Positions 34,980-44,253 of a stretch of 64,000 bases of DNA are shown one piece after another. Source of the DNA: Craspedostauros australis (Eukaryota; Bacillariophyta; Bacillariophyceae; Mastogloiales; Achnanthaceae); the NCBI GenBank assembly GCA_026770025.1, contig JAMXDE010000003.1, forward strand, positions 372,001 to 436,000, given 5' to 3'. Numbering within the stretch: position 1 is the stretch's first letter; each line of letters starts with the position of its first letter. The notes below the pieces were generated by a model. That model was given only the letters and a program-made list of their open reading frames with translations. It searched no databases and was not told where the DNA came from. The position numbers and the translations under genes are program-made.

Positions 34980-35077
34980 TCTTATGGCGATTGTGCTTGT
35001 GCTCATTCTTGCTTCTTCCGCTTCGACTGCTGTCCCAACTGTTCTTGTGGCTGTTCATTCTCTTGCTCGTTTTGTTG

Positions 35078-36745
35078 TCAGCGTTGTTGCAGTTGTGAGT
35101 GGACTGAAGGCGAAAGTCCTCTAATGAGGGACTCGATGCACTCCCGTTGGCCGTTGTGGCATGCCTTCCACAGGGGAGTTTCACCATTGTTATTGTTGCA
35201 GTTGATGTTCGCTCCACATGATTCGATGAGGTACTTCACACACTCCAGGTTGCCACGGAAGCATGTCACATGAAGGGGAGTGTTTCCATCGTTGTCGTCG
35301 CAGTTGATGCTCGCCTCGCATGATTCGATGAGATACTTCACACACTCCAGGTGGCCGTTGTGGCATGCATCGTGAAGGGGAGTGCCACCATTGTTGTCTT
35401 CGCAGTTGATGTTTACCTCACATGATTCGATGAGGTACTTCACACATCCCAGCTTGCCGTTCATGCATGCATCATGAAGGGGAGAGGAATCATTGTTGTT
35501 GTTGCAGTTGATGTTCGCCGCACCTGATTCAATGAGGTACTTCACACACTCCAGGTGGCCATTCATGCATGCCACATGAAGGGGAGTGGAACCATTGAAG
35601 CCTTTGCAGTTGCAGTCGGCCTCACATGATGTAACGAGATACTGCACACATTCCAGCCCGCCGTTCATGCATGCATCATGAAGGGGAGTGTCACCATCGT
35701 TGTTTTTGCAGTTAATGTTCGCCTCACATGATTCGATGAGGTACTTGATACACTCCAGGTGGCCGTTGATGCATGCCCGATGAAGGGGAGTGTCACCATA
35801 GTTGCTTTTGCAGTTGGCATTCGCCTCACATGATTCGATGAGGTACTTCACACACCCCAGGCGGCCGTTCATGCATGCGAGATGAAGGGGAGTGTCGCCA
35901 TCGTTGTCTTCGCAGTTGATGTTTACCTCACATGATTCGGTGAGGTACTTCACACACTCCAGGTGGCCGTTCATGCATGCCACATGAAGGAGAGTGGAAC
36001 CATTGTTGTTGTTGCAGTTGATGCTCGCCCCACCTGATTCAATGAGGTACTTCACACACTCCAGGTGGCTGTTGTGGCATGCGTAATGAAGGGGAGTGTT
36101 TCCATCGTTGTTTTTGAAGTTGATGTCCGCCTCACATGATTCGATGAGGTACTTCACACACTCCAGGTGGCCATTCATGCATGCCACATGAAGGGGAGTA
36201 ATGCCATAGTTGTTTTTGCTGTTGATGTCCGCCTCGCATGATAAAATGAGATACTTCACACATTCCAGCTTGCTGCTGTGGCATGCATCATGGAGGGGAG
36301 TGTCACCATTGTTGTTTTTGCTGTTGATGTTTGCCTCACATGATTCGATGAGGTACTTCACACACTCCAGCTTGCCATTGCGACATGCCACATGAAGGGG
36401 AGTGGAACCATCGTTGCCTTTGCAGTTGTAGTTTGCCTCACATGATTCGATGAGGTGCTTCGCACACTCCAGGTAGCCGTTGAAGCATGCGTAATGAAGG
36501 GGAGTGTTTCCATCGTTGTCATCACAGTTGATGTTTGCCTCGCATGATTTGATGAGATACTTCACACACTCCAGGTGGCCGTTCATGCATGCGCAATGCA
36601 GGGGAGTCCAACCAATCCTGTCTGTAGCCTTGTTGACATCAACTTCTTCATGCTGCGTCTTGTTCTGCTTCTTCCATTCTTTCAACACCAACAAGTCACC
36701 TGCTATGGCAGCATCAAGGAGTTGTCGGTCCGTGACATTCGGCAT
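35078..36745 (-). CDS. Ankyrin-repeat protein 2 (555 aa)
   Basis: The start is at the ATG giving MPNVTDRQ, by the same conserved-start argument as for the paralog at 19-20 kb. The open frame extends upstream to 36919, but the paralog is out of frame there. About 15 ankyrin repeats of 34 residues occupy residues ~42-545, with consensus GNTPLHVACMNGHLECVKYLIESCEANINC; most have a Cys after the first helix and in the YLIESC helix. Residues around repeats 8-9 are identical at DNA level to the paralog over 131 bp (35725-35855 versus 20061-20191). The C-terminus is short (SPSVHSQLQQR) and differs from the paralog. Expected role: protein-protein interaction scaffold. Confidence 0.85.
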   Translation of the reverse strand: MPNVTDRQLLDAAIAGDLLVLKEWKKQNKTQHEEVDVNKATDRIGWTPLHCACMNGHLECVKYLIKSCEANINCDDNDGNTPLHYACFNGYLECAKHLIESCEANYNCKGNDGSTPLHVACRNGKLECVKYLIESCEANINSKNNNGDTPLHDACHSSKLECVKYLILSCEADINSKNNYGITPLHVACMNGHLECVKYLIESCEADINFKNNDGNTPLHYACHNSHLECVKYLIESGGASINCNNNNGSTLLHVACMNGHLECVKYLTESCEVNINCEDNDGDTPLHLACMNGRLGCVKYLIESCEANANCKSNYGDTPLHRACINGHLECIKYLIESCEANINCKNNDGDTPLHDACMNGGLECVQYLVTSCEADCNCKGFNGSTPLHVACMNGHLECVKYLIESGAANINCNNNNDSSPLHDACMNGKLGCVKYLIESCEVNINCEDNNGGTPLHDACHNGHLECVKYLIESCEASINCDDNDGNTPLHVTCFRGNLECVKYLIESCGANINCNNNNGETPLWKACHNGQRECIESLIRGLSPSVHSQLQQR

Positions 36746-38212
36746 TTTGAGAGGATGGTCGATAGTTGCTGGACGATTGACGTTGGACGATTGGCGTTGG
36801 ATTGGCCGTCGAGGAAGAGTGTAGCTCGAGTTACCCATGGCAGAGATATCGATGGTGGTGTCTTCAATGGCTTGTATTATTATGAGTACCATGCACTGTG
36901 TGATGAATATGAGTGGCAATTCGATGTCTGTTGTTGATGTGCTCGAGTATGGGGTTGTGTGGTGTGTGTTTGCTTGTGTTTGCCTCTTCTGCTGGTCGCG
37001 CCCCTGGTTCTGGCTTGGATCCTTCCGTTCTCATCCATCACGAAAATGTGCGCGAACAACACAAAGGAAGAATGGCAACAGGGTTCTCTTCTGCGACCTC
37101 GCCGAAAATTCTCGTCTTCGACTAGTACGACCATTCAGGAAAGCAATGACTCGCAGGTCCTGGCGACATCAGGCACAACCAACACCACCCTGCAAAGCAT
37201 CCATCCAAAGACCACAACATGAAGGTTTCTGAAGAGAGATAGTGGGAAAGAGATCTGACCCCGCGATCACGTGCGCCATGAGCTGTGCTTTTTCGCTTGT
37301 ATGGTACGTACCACCTCCACATCAACAACCAACAACAGAAATCCAAGAAATAGAGGATCGTGGAAGAAGGAGACATTGCCAACAACAACCAAGAGACACT
37401 CTGAGTATGCAATAACTTTGGTTTTATCATTAGTTGACTGAGGTGTGAGAGCCGATGGTCTGATCAGTGCGATGCACTGTGTAATTGCGAGGAGAGAGTG
37501 TGTGTACTCAGCAAGATGGAAGTGATAGTCAAACAGATGCGTTGGATCAAATTGGAATTGAGTCTGATAAGAATAACGCTCCATGATCGAATTAGCTGAA
37601 TGAGCGATGCCTTTGCTGAAGCGTTGCCAATGCAATGTCTTGGCACATGGGACATGGTCCCAAGATGGACCATGCGTTGAGGGATGTGCACATTCTCCGC
37701 GCACTGATGATGATGATGTGGTCTGAACAAATCAAATGGCGTGAACTGGCCGATTGTTGTTTTTGTTGTTCAGGACTGAGTCCCATGGGGAGTAAGTCAT
37801 GGTTGCATCCGCTCACAATTTGGGATCGACACATGTCACAAAATCATTCCGACAGACTCGCTCACCACAACACAGCACACCACGCACACCATGGTCTCCG
37901 ATCACTACTATACTTGTTCAAGCACACTTCCCTCTACTCGTACAACTGTTGGTACAAACACCTCCAAGATGATGAGTGTGGTCTTTGCTGCTTCAATTCT
38001 GCCACCCGAACTAGTCAGACACATGCGTTACGCAGAGAAGTTCAGGTGATGGACGAGAGAGCTGAGGTCGGACCATGCACCATGTGGGCGATGTGCACGA
38101 TCTCTTGGCTTCAACTTCGGTTCCGCGTATCTTTCGACAGATGATGCCAATCCCCAAGTCATCAAGCTGGAGCACTGAGCAAGACTCTCACTCTGCAGTG
38201 AATTCGTTCTGA
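36746..38212. other. Upstream flank of ankyrin locus 2, with repeated segments
   Basis: 36885-37130 is paralogous to the upstream flank of ankyrin gene 1 and to the right flank of the mariner-like element, so it represents that element's empty site (around 37035). 37309-37400 and 37858-37950 match 63818-63905 and 63905-64000 (shared CCTCCACATCAAC, AACAACAACCAAGAGAC and CACACTTCCCTCTACTCGTA), with ~460 bp present here and absent there. No gene is supported. Confidence 0.5.
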
Positions 38213-38217
38213 GGTGT

Positions 38218-38745
38218 TGTTATCTCGTTACTGTACACAGCGAAATCACACGAGTCCTTCAAGAGAGATCAAGTCTTTCAGGACGATGGTGATGAGCTGG
38301 TGAGTGAAGACACTGATTGGGTTGAGTGGCTTCTGTTTCTATGTTATCTTCATTGAGTTGTATCTTGTGTTGCTGTCTTCAAGGTCAGCTCTCGGTCATT
38401 GCACCTCTGCAATCTTGTTCTGATGTGGAGATGACCCATGATGTGGTGATGATGTCTTCTGTGTCGACATCACTCATCACTGTTCCATGGCTCTGTCGAT
38501 TCCACATTCCATTGATGATGCTTGAGGTCGTCGAGTGTGTTGTCATTTCAGGTTTAGTTGGGAAGTTTATCAGGTCGGATTGGACATCACATGTTTGCCG
38601 GGTGGTGGCCAGACCGAATCTCTGATGTTATCTCTAGTGAGTCCCTTATGTTGAAATTCATGTGCCTGGGGAAAGCATCGTTTCAGCACATACAAGGACA
38701 GACTAATCAGAAAACGAATCAGGTGAATAAAGCGTTGTGCTAATA
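38218..38745 (-). repeat. 3' LTR of retrotransposon A
   Basis: 528 bp, matching 53617-54144 with seven single-base differences. The small frame at 38326-38625 inside it is present in both LTRs and is not regarded as a gene. On the element strand it begins TATTAGC and ends GATAACA. Confidence 0.9.
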
Positions 38746-38770
38746 CTCCCCGAAACGTATCTTTTTGCAG

Positions 38771-41700
38771 TCACTTGTTGTGGTTGGGATCGGTGTTGCC
38801 CTTCCAGAACAACAGTGGTTGGATGAAGTCCCAGAAAACCGACCGTGGAAGGAATTTCGTGAGGATGTCGGCGATGTTCTGGTTTCCCTTGATCTTGATG
38901 AAGTACATCGTCCCAGCGGCGATGGCTGATCGGACTCGGTGGTAGGCCAGTGCGTTGTGTCTCTTGGATAGTACACTGGTTGGGATGGTGGAGGATGTGA
39001 CTACGCTCTGGTTGTCACCAAAGAGCCAGCTTGGGCCGTCCACAGGTATTCCCATTTCGCACAGCATCAGGCGGATGGACAGGATCTGTTCTGTTGCCAA
39101 CTGTGCTGCCACGAATTCTGACCCGTAGGTGGCCGTCTCCACGGTGGACTGTCGCTTCGAGAACCATTCGATGGGTGTTTGGTTTATGAGATGTACGATA
39201 CTGGTTGCTGATTTCCCAGTCACCTTGCAGTGCATGAGATTTGCATCAACGAAAGTCGTGGTACGTACAGGTTTGCCTTTGGCTGTTGGTGCATCCGCCG
39301 GCAGCTCCTCTCGGTTGGGTCCGTATACAGAGTACATCCATTCGTGCTGCGGGATGTCGTAGTGTTCTTCATGGTTGGGGATTCCGGTTCGGAAGCGGAT
39401 GGAGGCGTCTGGGTATTTGCGAAGGTACCCGTAGATGCGTTTCACTCTGTCCATGTGTCCTGCTCTTGGTGATGCACGGAAACGGGAGAGAGTCATGACC
39501 GCCACATGTATGTCGATCCTTCCCAGAGACACACACCATTGGAGTGCTCCGATCAACGACATGTACTTGGTTCGATCGATCTCCCCGAGCTCGGGTGTCG
39601 TATCGAGCTCAGGACTGTCGTCCTTGTCCATGGGACAGCTGGTCTTGTTGGGTGGTCTGTCGAACATCTGTTCGTAGTTCGTGAGCATGCGTTTGATGTA
39701 GGAACGCGCGCTGATTTTCATTGTGCCGTCGCTGTCTCTTCCAAAGTCTGCTCCTAGATGGTAGGAGATGGGGCCGACACCCTTGAGCTTGTAGCCATAC
39801 TGCGAAGTGAGAGTGTCGAAGAAGGAGCGTGGGTCAGACATGACCGCCATGAGATCGTCCACGTATACGCAAACGTATTCCCAGTGCGGACCTGCATCAC
39901 GCATCCATACATCAGGGTCAGACCTGCACTGCTGGAAGCCCATATCTCGGAGGGTATCTGCCAGCGCTTCATGGAAGCGAGCTCCGGATGTCCGGAGGCC
40001 GTAGAGTGCCTTGACAATCGTGAGCATGTGGCCTGCGTGCTCCCCAAACTCGTCGCCGGCTACGAAGCAGATCTTCTCCTTCGTGTATGCCTCCAGGTAG
40101 GCGTTGCCGATATCGCCGACCATGGTCTTGAGTCCGTTCAGTTCGCCAGCGAGTAGGGCGATTCGGAGTGACTGCAAGCTGACAACTCTGGCGTAGGAGG
40201 AGTCCTTGCATGGATCCGTCAGGTGGCCTCCTGCCACACATCGTGCTCGGTGTCGGAGGTCGTGCTTGACGGCATAGACCCATTGCAGCCGGATCTGTTG
40301 GTATCCGTCTGGAATGGTCTTGGTCTTGCCGAGCGATCGGAATGTCTCATATCCGAAGAGCTGTTCCATCTCGGTACATTCTGCATCCGTCCAGAGCGTG
40401 TTGCCGTTGCGTTTGTCGAGGCGCACGGCTTCTAGGTGATTTCGTGGTACCTGAACACCGAACTGGTAGATGGGTGCGTTGGTGTGTTTCTTGGCCTTGT
40501 TGATGGAGGTCTTGCGCTCCATTTGAGCCTGTCGGTCAGAGAGCTTCTTCAGCTGTTTCCATCCAGGCTGATCGAGCAATCCGTTCTTCTGGCCGTATGC
40601 CGCACATGATACAGGATCATCTTGCAACATGGTGGAGAGTGGTTCGGATGTTGTTGATCCGTCATCCCATTGTACAATGACATTGTATCGGGACCCCTTG
40701 TAGGTCTTGGCGTTCGGAGTGAGAGGCCCTTCGTGGCCGATGATGCCTTGGAATCCCCATACTCCGTCTTCGTTGTCTTCGTTGCGTTCGAGCTGCTGTT
40801 CGATGATGTCGGACAGCTGGATGTAGGAGATGAGTTCGTTGGTGGCTCCATCGTCGAAGGCGAGCAACATCTTGATTCGCTGGTGGTTCGCAGCATCTGC
40901 ATCGTTGACGCATTGGATGACTTCGGCCTTGACTCTCTGTCCGTCGCGGTCGTACAGGAAGGTCTTGCCGATGAGATCCTCTGGTGTGAATCGAGGGATG
41001 GAGACTCTTGCCATGTCCGCCGTTCCAGGATCGGACTCTGCAGAAGCGAAAAGAACGGCGTCTCCGAGGGAATGGACAACTGGTTGCATTCCATCAGGCA
41101 CTGGGACGTCGTCTTCAAGCTCCCCATCATCAGGTGGGTTCGTGTCCGAGCCGTATTCCTCCCCAACGTCGGCCAGGGGAAAGTCGACACGCAGGTTGTG
41201 GGAGCCGTGTTCGTCGGCTGCACGGATCGAGGATCGAGGGAGGAGTTGTTGGGTGTCATCGTCCAACACCCAGAAGGTGAGTTCGTCACCCTTGTGGAGG
41301 CAGGGTCCGGCCCACCTCCCCTTTCGCTCCTTGGACTGGCTGGGAAAGCCAGGTTTCTCCACGCGGTAGTACACTGGCTGCCACCATCGGTAGGCAAGGA
41401 ACTTGCTCACGTCGGGACGGTGTCCGTAGGCTACCTGCATCAGCGTGACGTTACCTGCTGTGCGTTGAGCCAAGTGGTTGAAGAGCACAATGACATACAT
41501 GGTGCATATGAGCCAGAAGCGAGCAGGTGTGCCCGTCCTATCCATGATGCCGTTCGTCATGCGCTTGATGTCTTGGATACGCCTCTCTGCGGCGTTCTGG
41601 TGCTGGTGCTCCGGCTCGCTCTGATGGTCAGCGATGGAGTACTGTTGGAGGATATCTTGCACCTTGAATCCGATCTCGGATTTCGCGTTATCGGACATCA

Positions 41701-42931
41701 GGAGGTCAGGAGCTCCGTGACGCCGGATGAAGTCTTGGAGAGTGGAAGCAACTTGCTTCTCCGATGTCATGGGGAACCCTGCGGTGAAGCGAGGATCCAC
41801 GGTCACGTATACTTGCATCATCGTGCTGCCACCATGGCCTGGCACACCATCGTTGTGTGCAGGTGTGTCAGAGAACAAAGTGTCCATGGCAACAGTCTCA
41901 TGGAGCCTATCCACGTTCGCGGCAGGGAATCTGGTCTTGTAGTGCTTCCTCATGGTGAACCGCTCGGCGGTGCGGTACCATTGGGACGTGCACTTGAGAG
42001 TGTCTTGGACTCTTCTGGCCGGGATCCATCTGAAGTACGGACGGAGGGCCTCATAGTCGATCGTCGGCTTCGCACGAGTGATAGCGCCCTGGTTTGGGAC
42101 ACCTGTCTCACTGGTGAACACTTCGATGGAGTCCGGTGAGTGGACGCCGTCGTCTGGGGCACCATCGGAGATCCCGTCCAGCAAAGTGAACTCGTGGTCG
42201 AGAGTGGACAGGTCCCACTCTTCGTCGGCAGTGAAATCCACGTGAGGGTACGTGTCAATCTCCTTGCGTGTGGGAGGCCTCATGTCCATGTAGGACAGGC
42301 CCTGTCGGATGGAGAGAGGGATCACATGCCCATCAGGCACGACGATTGCCTGTCTCCCTCCAGGGAGTTCGCGAGGACGCTCGTTGACATCGAGACCGAA
42401 GGCACTGAGCTGATTCGTCGAGTGAATCGTCTTGCCCTTGCCATAGAGGGCGTATTGGTGGAACTTCGCGATGATAGGTCCCTTGGTGGACATGACGAGT
42501 CCAGCGACCGTTCCGATGTCCAGGTTGACGATTGCGGTGTCTCCAATTCCGCTGATGTCGGCGGTATGGTTGGTGCGGCTGATGATAGTCACATCATCGC
42601 CTGCCAATCCTCCATTCGCACCGCTGTCGATCAGGGAACCGGACTTCGCAACATCGGTCTTGTTGAAGCTGTATTGCAGGACTGTGGCCTGAACAGCTCG
42701 GTAGACTTTGCCCTGGATGATGACTTCGTCAGAAGTGTTGGTGTTGGTCGTGGCATTGGCCAACATGCGCTTGATGGCCTCGCCAGGGAGGCTGTCAGAA
42801 CCGGCGCTGCCAGAGGTCGAGGTGGACTTGGCTTGCCCACCACCCCCATTGCCAGTGGCAGATGTCTTGTTGGCCTGCCTGTTCGATGTATCCCTGGTGT
42901 ACTTGGGGTCCCAAGTACCCTTGGACTGCAT
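38771..42931 (-). CDS. Retrotransposon A Pol polyprotein (1386 aa)
   Basis: Protease: SLIDSGANGG with the active-site DSG at residues 102-104. Integrase: VAMDTLF, then MSDNAKSEIG, then NAAERRIQD, giving the D,D,E triad. Reverse transcriptase: RWVYAVKHDLRHRARCVAGG, DIGNAYLEA and the catalytic VYVDDLMAV. RNase H: TTFVDANLMH, TYGSEFVAA and FGDNQSV. The frame is uninterrupted. It is in the same frame as gag once the nested element is removed, but a TAG at 42950-42952 lies six codons upstream of this ATG. Pol may therefore be made by read-through, by internal initiation, or not at all. Confidence 0.9.
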   Translation of the reverse strand: MQSKGTWDPKYTRDTSNRQANKTSATGNGGGGQAKSTSTSGSAGSDSLPGEAIKRMLANATTNTNTSDEVIIQGKVYRAVQATVLQYSFNKTDVAKSGSLIDSGANGGLAGDDVTIISRTNHTADISGIGDTAIVNLDIGTVAGLVMSTKGPIIAKFHQYALYGKGKTIHSTNQLSAFGLDVNERPRELPGGRQAIVVPDGHVIPLSIRQGLSYMDMRPPTRKEIDTYPHVDFTADEEWDLSTLDHEFTLLDGISDGAPDDGVHSPDSIEVFTSETGVPNQGAITRAKPTIDYEALRPYFRWIPARRVQDTLKCTSQWYRTAERFTMRKHYKTRFPAANVDRLHETVAMDTLFSDTPAHNDGVPGHGGSTMMQVYVTVDPRFTAGFPMTSEKQVASTLQDFIRRHGAPDLLMSDNAKSEIGFKVQDILQQYSIADHQSEPEHQHQNAAERRIQDIKRMTNGIMDRTGTPARFWLICTMYVIVLFNHLAQRTAGNVTLMQVAYGHRPDVSKFLAYRWWQPVYYRVEKPGFPSQSKERKGRWAGPCLHKGDELTFWVLDDDTQQLLPRSSIRAADEHGSHNLRVDFPLADVGEEYGSDTNPPDDGELEDDVPVPDGMQPVVHSLGDAVLFASAESDPGTADMARVSIPRFTPEDLIGKTFLYDRDGQRVKAEVIQCVNDADAANHQRIKMLLAFDDGATNELISYIQLSDIIEQQLERNEDNEDGVWGFQGIIGHEGPLTPNAKTYKGSRYNVIVQWDDGSTTSEPLSTMLQDDPVSCAAYGQKNGLLDQPGWKQLKKLSDRQAQMERKTSINKAKKHTNAPIYQFGVQVPRNHLEAVRLDKRNGNTLWTDAECTEMEQLFGYETFRSLGKTKTIPDGYQQIRLQWVYAVKHDLRHRARCVAGGHLTDPCKDSSYARVVSLQSLRIALLAGELNGLKTMVGDIGNAYLEAYTKEKICFVAGDEFGEHAGHMLTIVKALYGLRTSGARFHEALADTLRDMGFQQCRSDPDVWMRDAGPHWEYVCVYVDDLMAVMSDPRSFFDTLTSQYGYKLKGVGPISYHLGADFGRDSDGTMKISARSYIKRMLTNYEQMFDRPPNKTSCPMDKDDSPELDTTPELGEIDRTKYMSLIGALQWCVSLGRIDIHVAVMTLSRFRASPRAGHMDRVKRIYGYLRKYPDASIRFRTGIPNHEEHYDIPQHEWMYSVYGPNREELPADAPTAKGKPVRTTTFVDANLMHCKVTGKSATSIVHLINQTPIEWFSKRQSTVETATYGSEFVAAQLATEQILSIRLMLCEMGIPVDGPSWLFGDNQSVVTSSTIPTSVLSKRHNALAYHRVRSAIAAGTMYFIKIKGNQNIADILTKFLPRSVFWDFIQPLLFWKGNTDPNHNK

Positions 42932-43021
42932 GTGGGCCTTCTTCTGATCCTATGTCATTTGCTTCCATTCGTTGTCTGGGATTCGCTTGTTCGTGCTCTT
43001 GTTCTTGGATTGGTTGGTCTT

Positions 43022-43775
43022 AGTTGAAGTTCATCTAAAGAACGGACTACTTTTTCACTCAGTGTGTTCCTTGTCGCACCTTGAAATTATTTTGGCGCGA
43101 AATTTTGGCGCGAAACCTCCCACCAACAAATACGGAACAATCGCTCTTTTCCCTCCTTCTCCCACACTCATTCATGAATCACCACTGACTCAAACACTAT
43201 CCGAAGTCAATGGGATCAAGATACCCTGGGAACTATGTGCTCTCCTGAACTATTGTAATGCAGCCAACCTGAATTCCGTTGTCAGCTAAACAACCTGACA
43301 ACCTTGCATGACAACAGCCAAGAGATCCTCCCTGCTTCAACACACGCAGGGAATCTTACATCAATTCCTGCGGCCTGACAACCTGTGTTCTCGATCCCAA
43401 ACCTCAATCAAGGTGTCAAGGCTTAGTACTCGAACGTAGAACAACTACGATGAGATACTGGAGAAAGAGAGAAAGAGAGGACCCGTCCGCCTTCAGCACT
43501 GAACCTCTGAAGGTCAGTGCAGAGCCGCACCATTCAGACTGACTATCGTTTCTTCATCCTGCATCTCAAACTGATCAACTCACAATGCAGACTATTCAAA
43601 TAACATATAGCACAACTCAAGATCAGCACTACAACACTCATCTACTCCATTGTCACTAACTACTAATCTCCAGACGGTCGCCCAACGTTGATTTCATCAT
43701 CAGATTCCCTGAATCTGGCAGTCAACTAGGCCATCCCATCCGGATCGTGTCACAACAGCACACGAAAATCCAACT
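43022..43775 (+). repeat. 5' LTR of retrotransposon B
   Basis: 754 bp, identical to 51519-52272 except for five substitutions near its 3' end. Inverted ends AGTTG/CAACT. The sequence just inside, TGGTAGCTGCAAGTGG (starting with the last LTR base), could be a tRNA primer-binding site. Confidence 0.95.
43090..43115 (+). promoter_or_regulatory. Two tandem E2F-like sites in the LTR
   Basis: The 13-mer TTTTGGCGCGAAA occurs twice head to tail with no gap (43090-43102 and 43103-43115) and again in the other LTR (51587-51612). TTTSSCGC is the consensus for E2F/DP factors, which are conserved in algae and plants. Function is inferred from the motif only. Confidence 0.55.
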
Positions 43776-43845
43776 GGTAGCTGCAAGTGGTTACACTAAC
43801 ATTCACCAACTCTTCTGAGCATCTTCCTCTGCCAACCGCTCGCAA

Positions 43846-44034
43846 GGTCTCATTGAGACCAAGCCCCAAAGCTACGCTCGCAAACCGAGCAAACTGCAAG
43901 GACCCTCAGGTCCTGAGTGGACACCAAGCTCCACAGCTCGCAAACCGAGCAACACCAATCGGACCCTCAGGTCCAAGGTGGACACTAAGCTTCACAGCTC
44001 GAAAACCGAGCATCTCGAGAGGACTATAAAGTCC
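43846..44034 (+). repeat. Hairpin array in the untranslated leader of retrotransposon B
   Basis: A ~60-bp unit is repeated three times (43876-44034). Each unit holds two hairpins: GCTCG-loop-CGAGC at 43876-43890, 43936-43950 and 43997-44011, and GGACC-CTCA-GGTCC at 43900-43913 and 43961-43974. In the third unit the second hairpin becomes GGACT-ATAA-AGTCC (44021-44034): both sides of a stem pair changed together. Another hairpin (GGTCTC-ATT-GAGACC) precedes the array at 43846-43860. The array lies between the LTR and the gag start, where retroelement packaging or dimerisation signals are normally found. Confidence 0.75.
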
Positions 44035-44253
44035 AAACTGACGATAGCCGATCAGAACATCGGACCGCAGTAGCCTCTGCTCAAGCAAGCTCAACCGCGC
44101 CTGCAGACCAGGCGCCTGCCTTCTCTAAAGCCAGCATCGTACTTCAGTGCACAACTTCAAAACGAAGTGAAGTCGAAGCAAGAGCAGTAGAACGCAGAAC
44201 AGATCGATCCCTTCGAAGTCAGAAGACCCCTCAAGGACCCGACACCGCCCATC

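Noticed and set aside
38326-38625. 99-codon frame repeated at 53725-54024
   Set aside because: It lies wholly within the LTRs of retrotransposon A and is duplicated only because LTRs are; no domain.
44024-44031. TATAAA sequence as a promoter
   Set aside because: It lies downstream of the LTR, inside the loop and stem of the last leader hairpin, so it is explained by the hairpin series.
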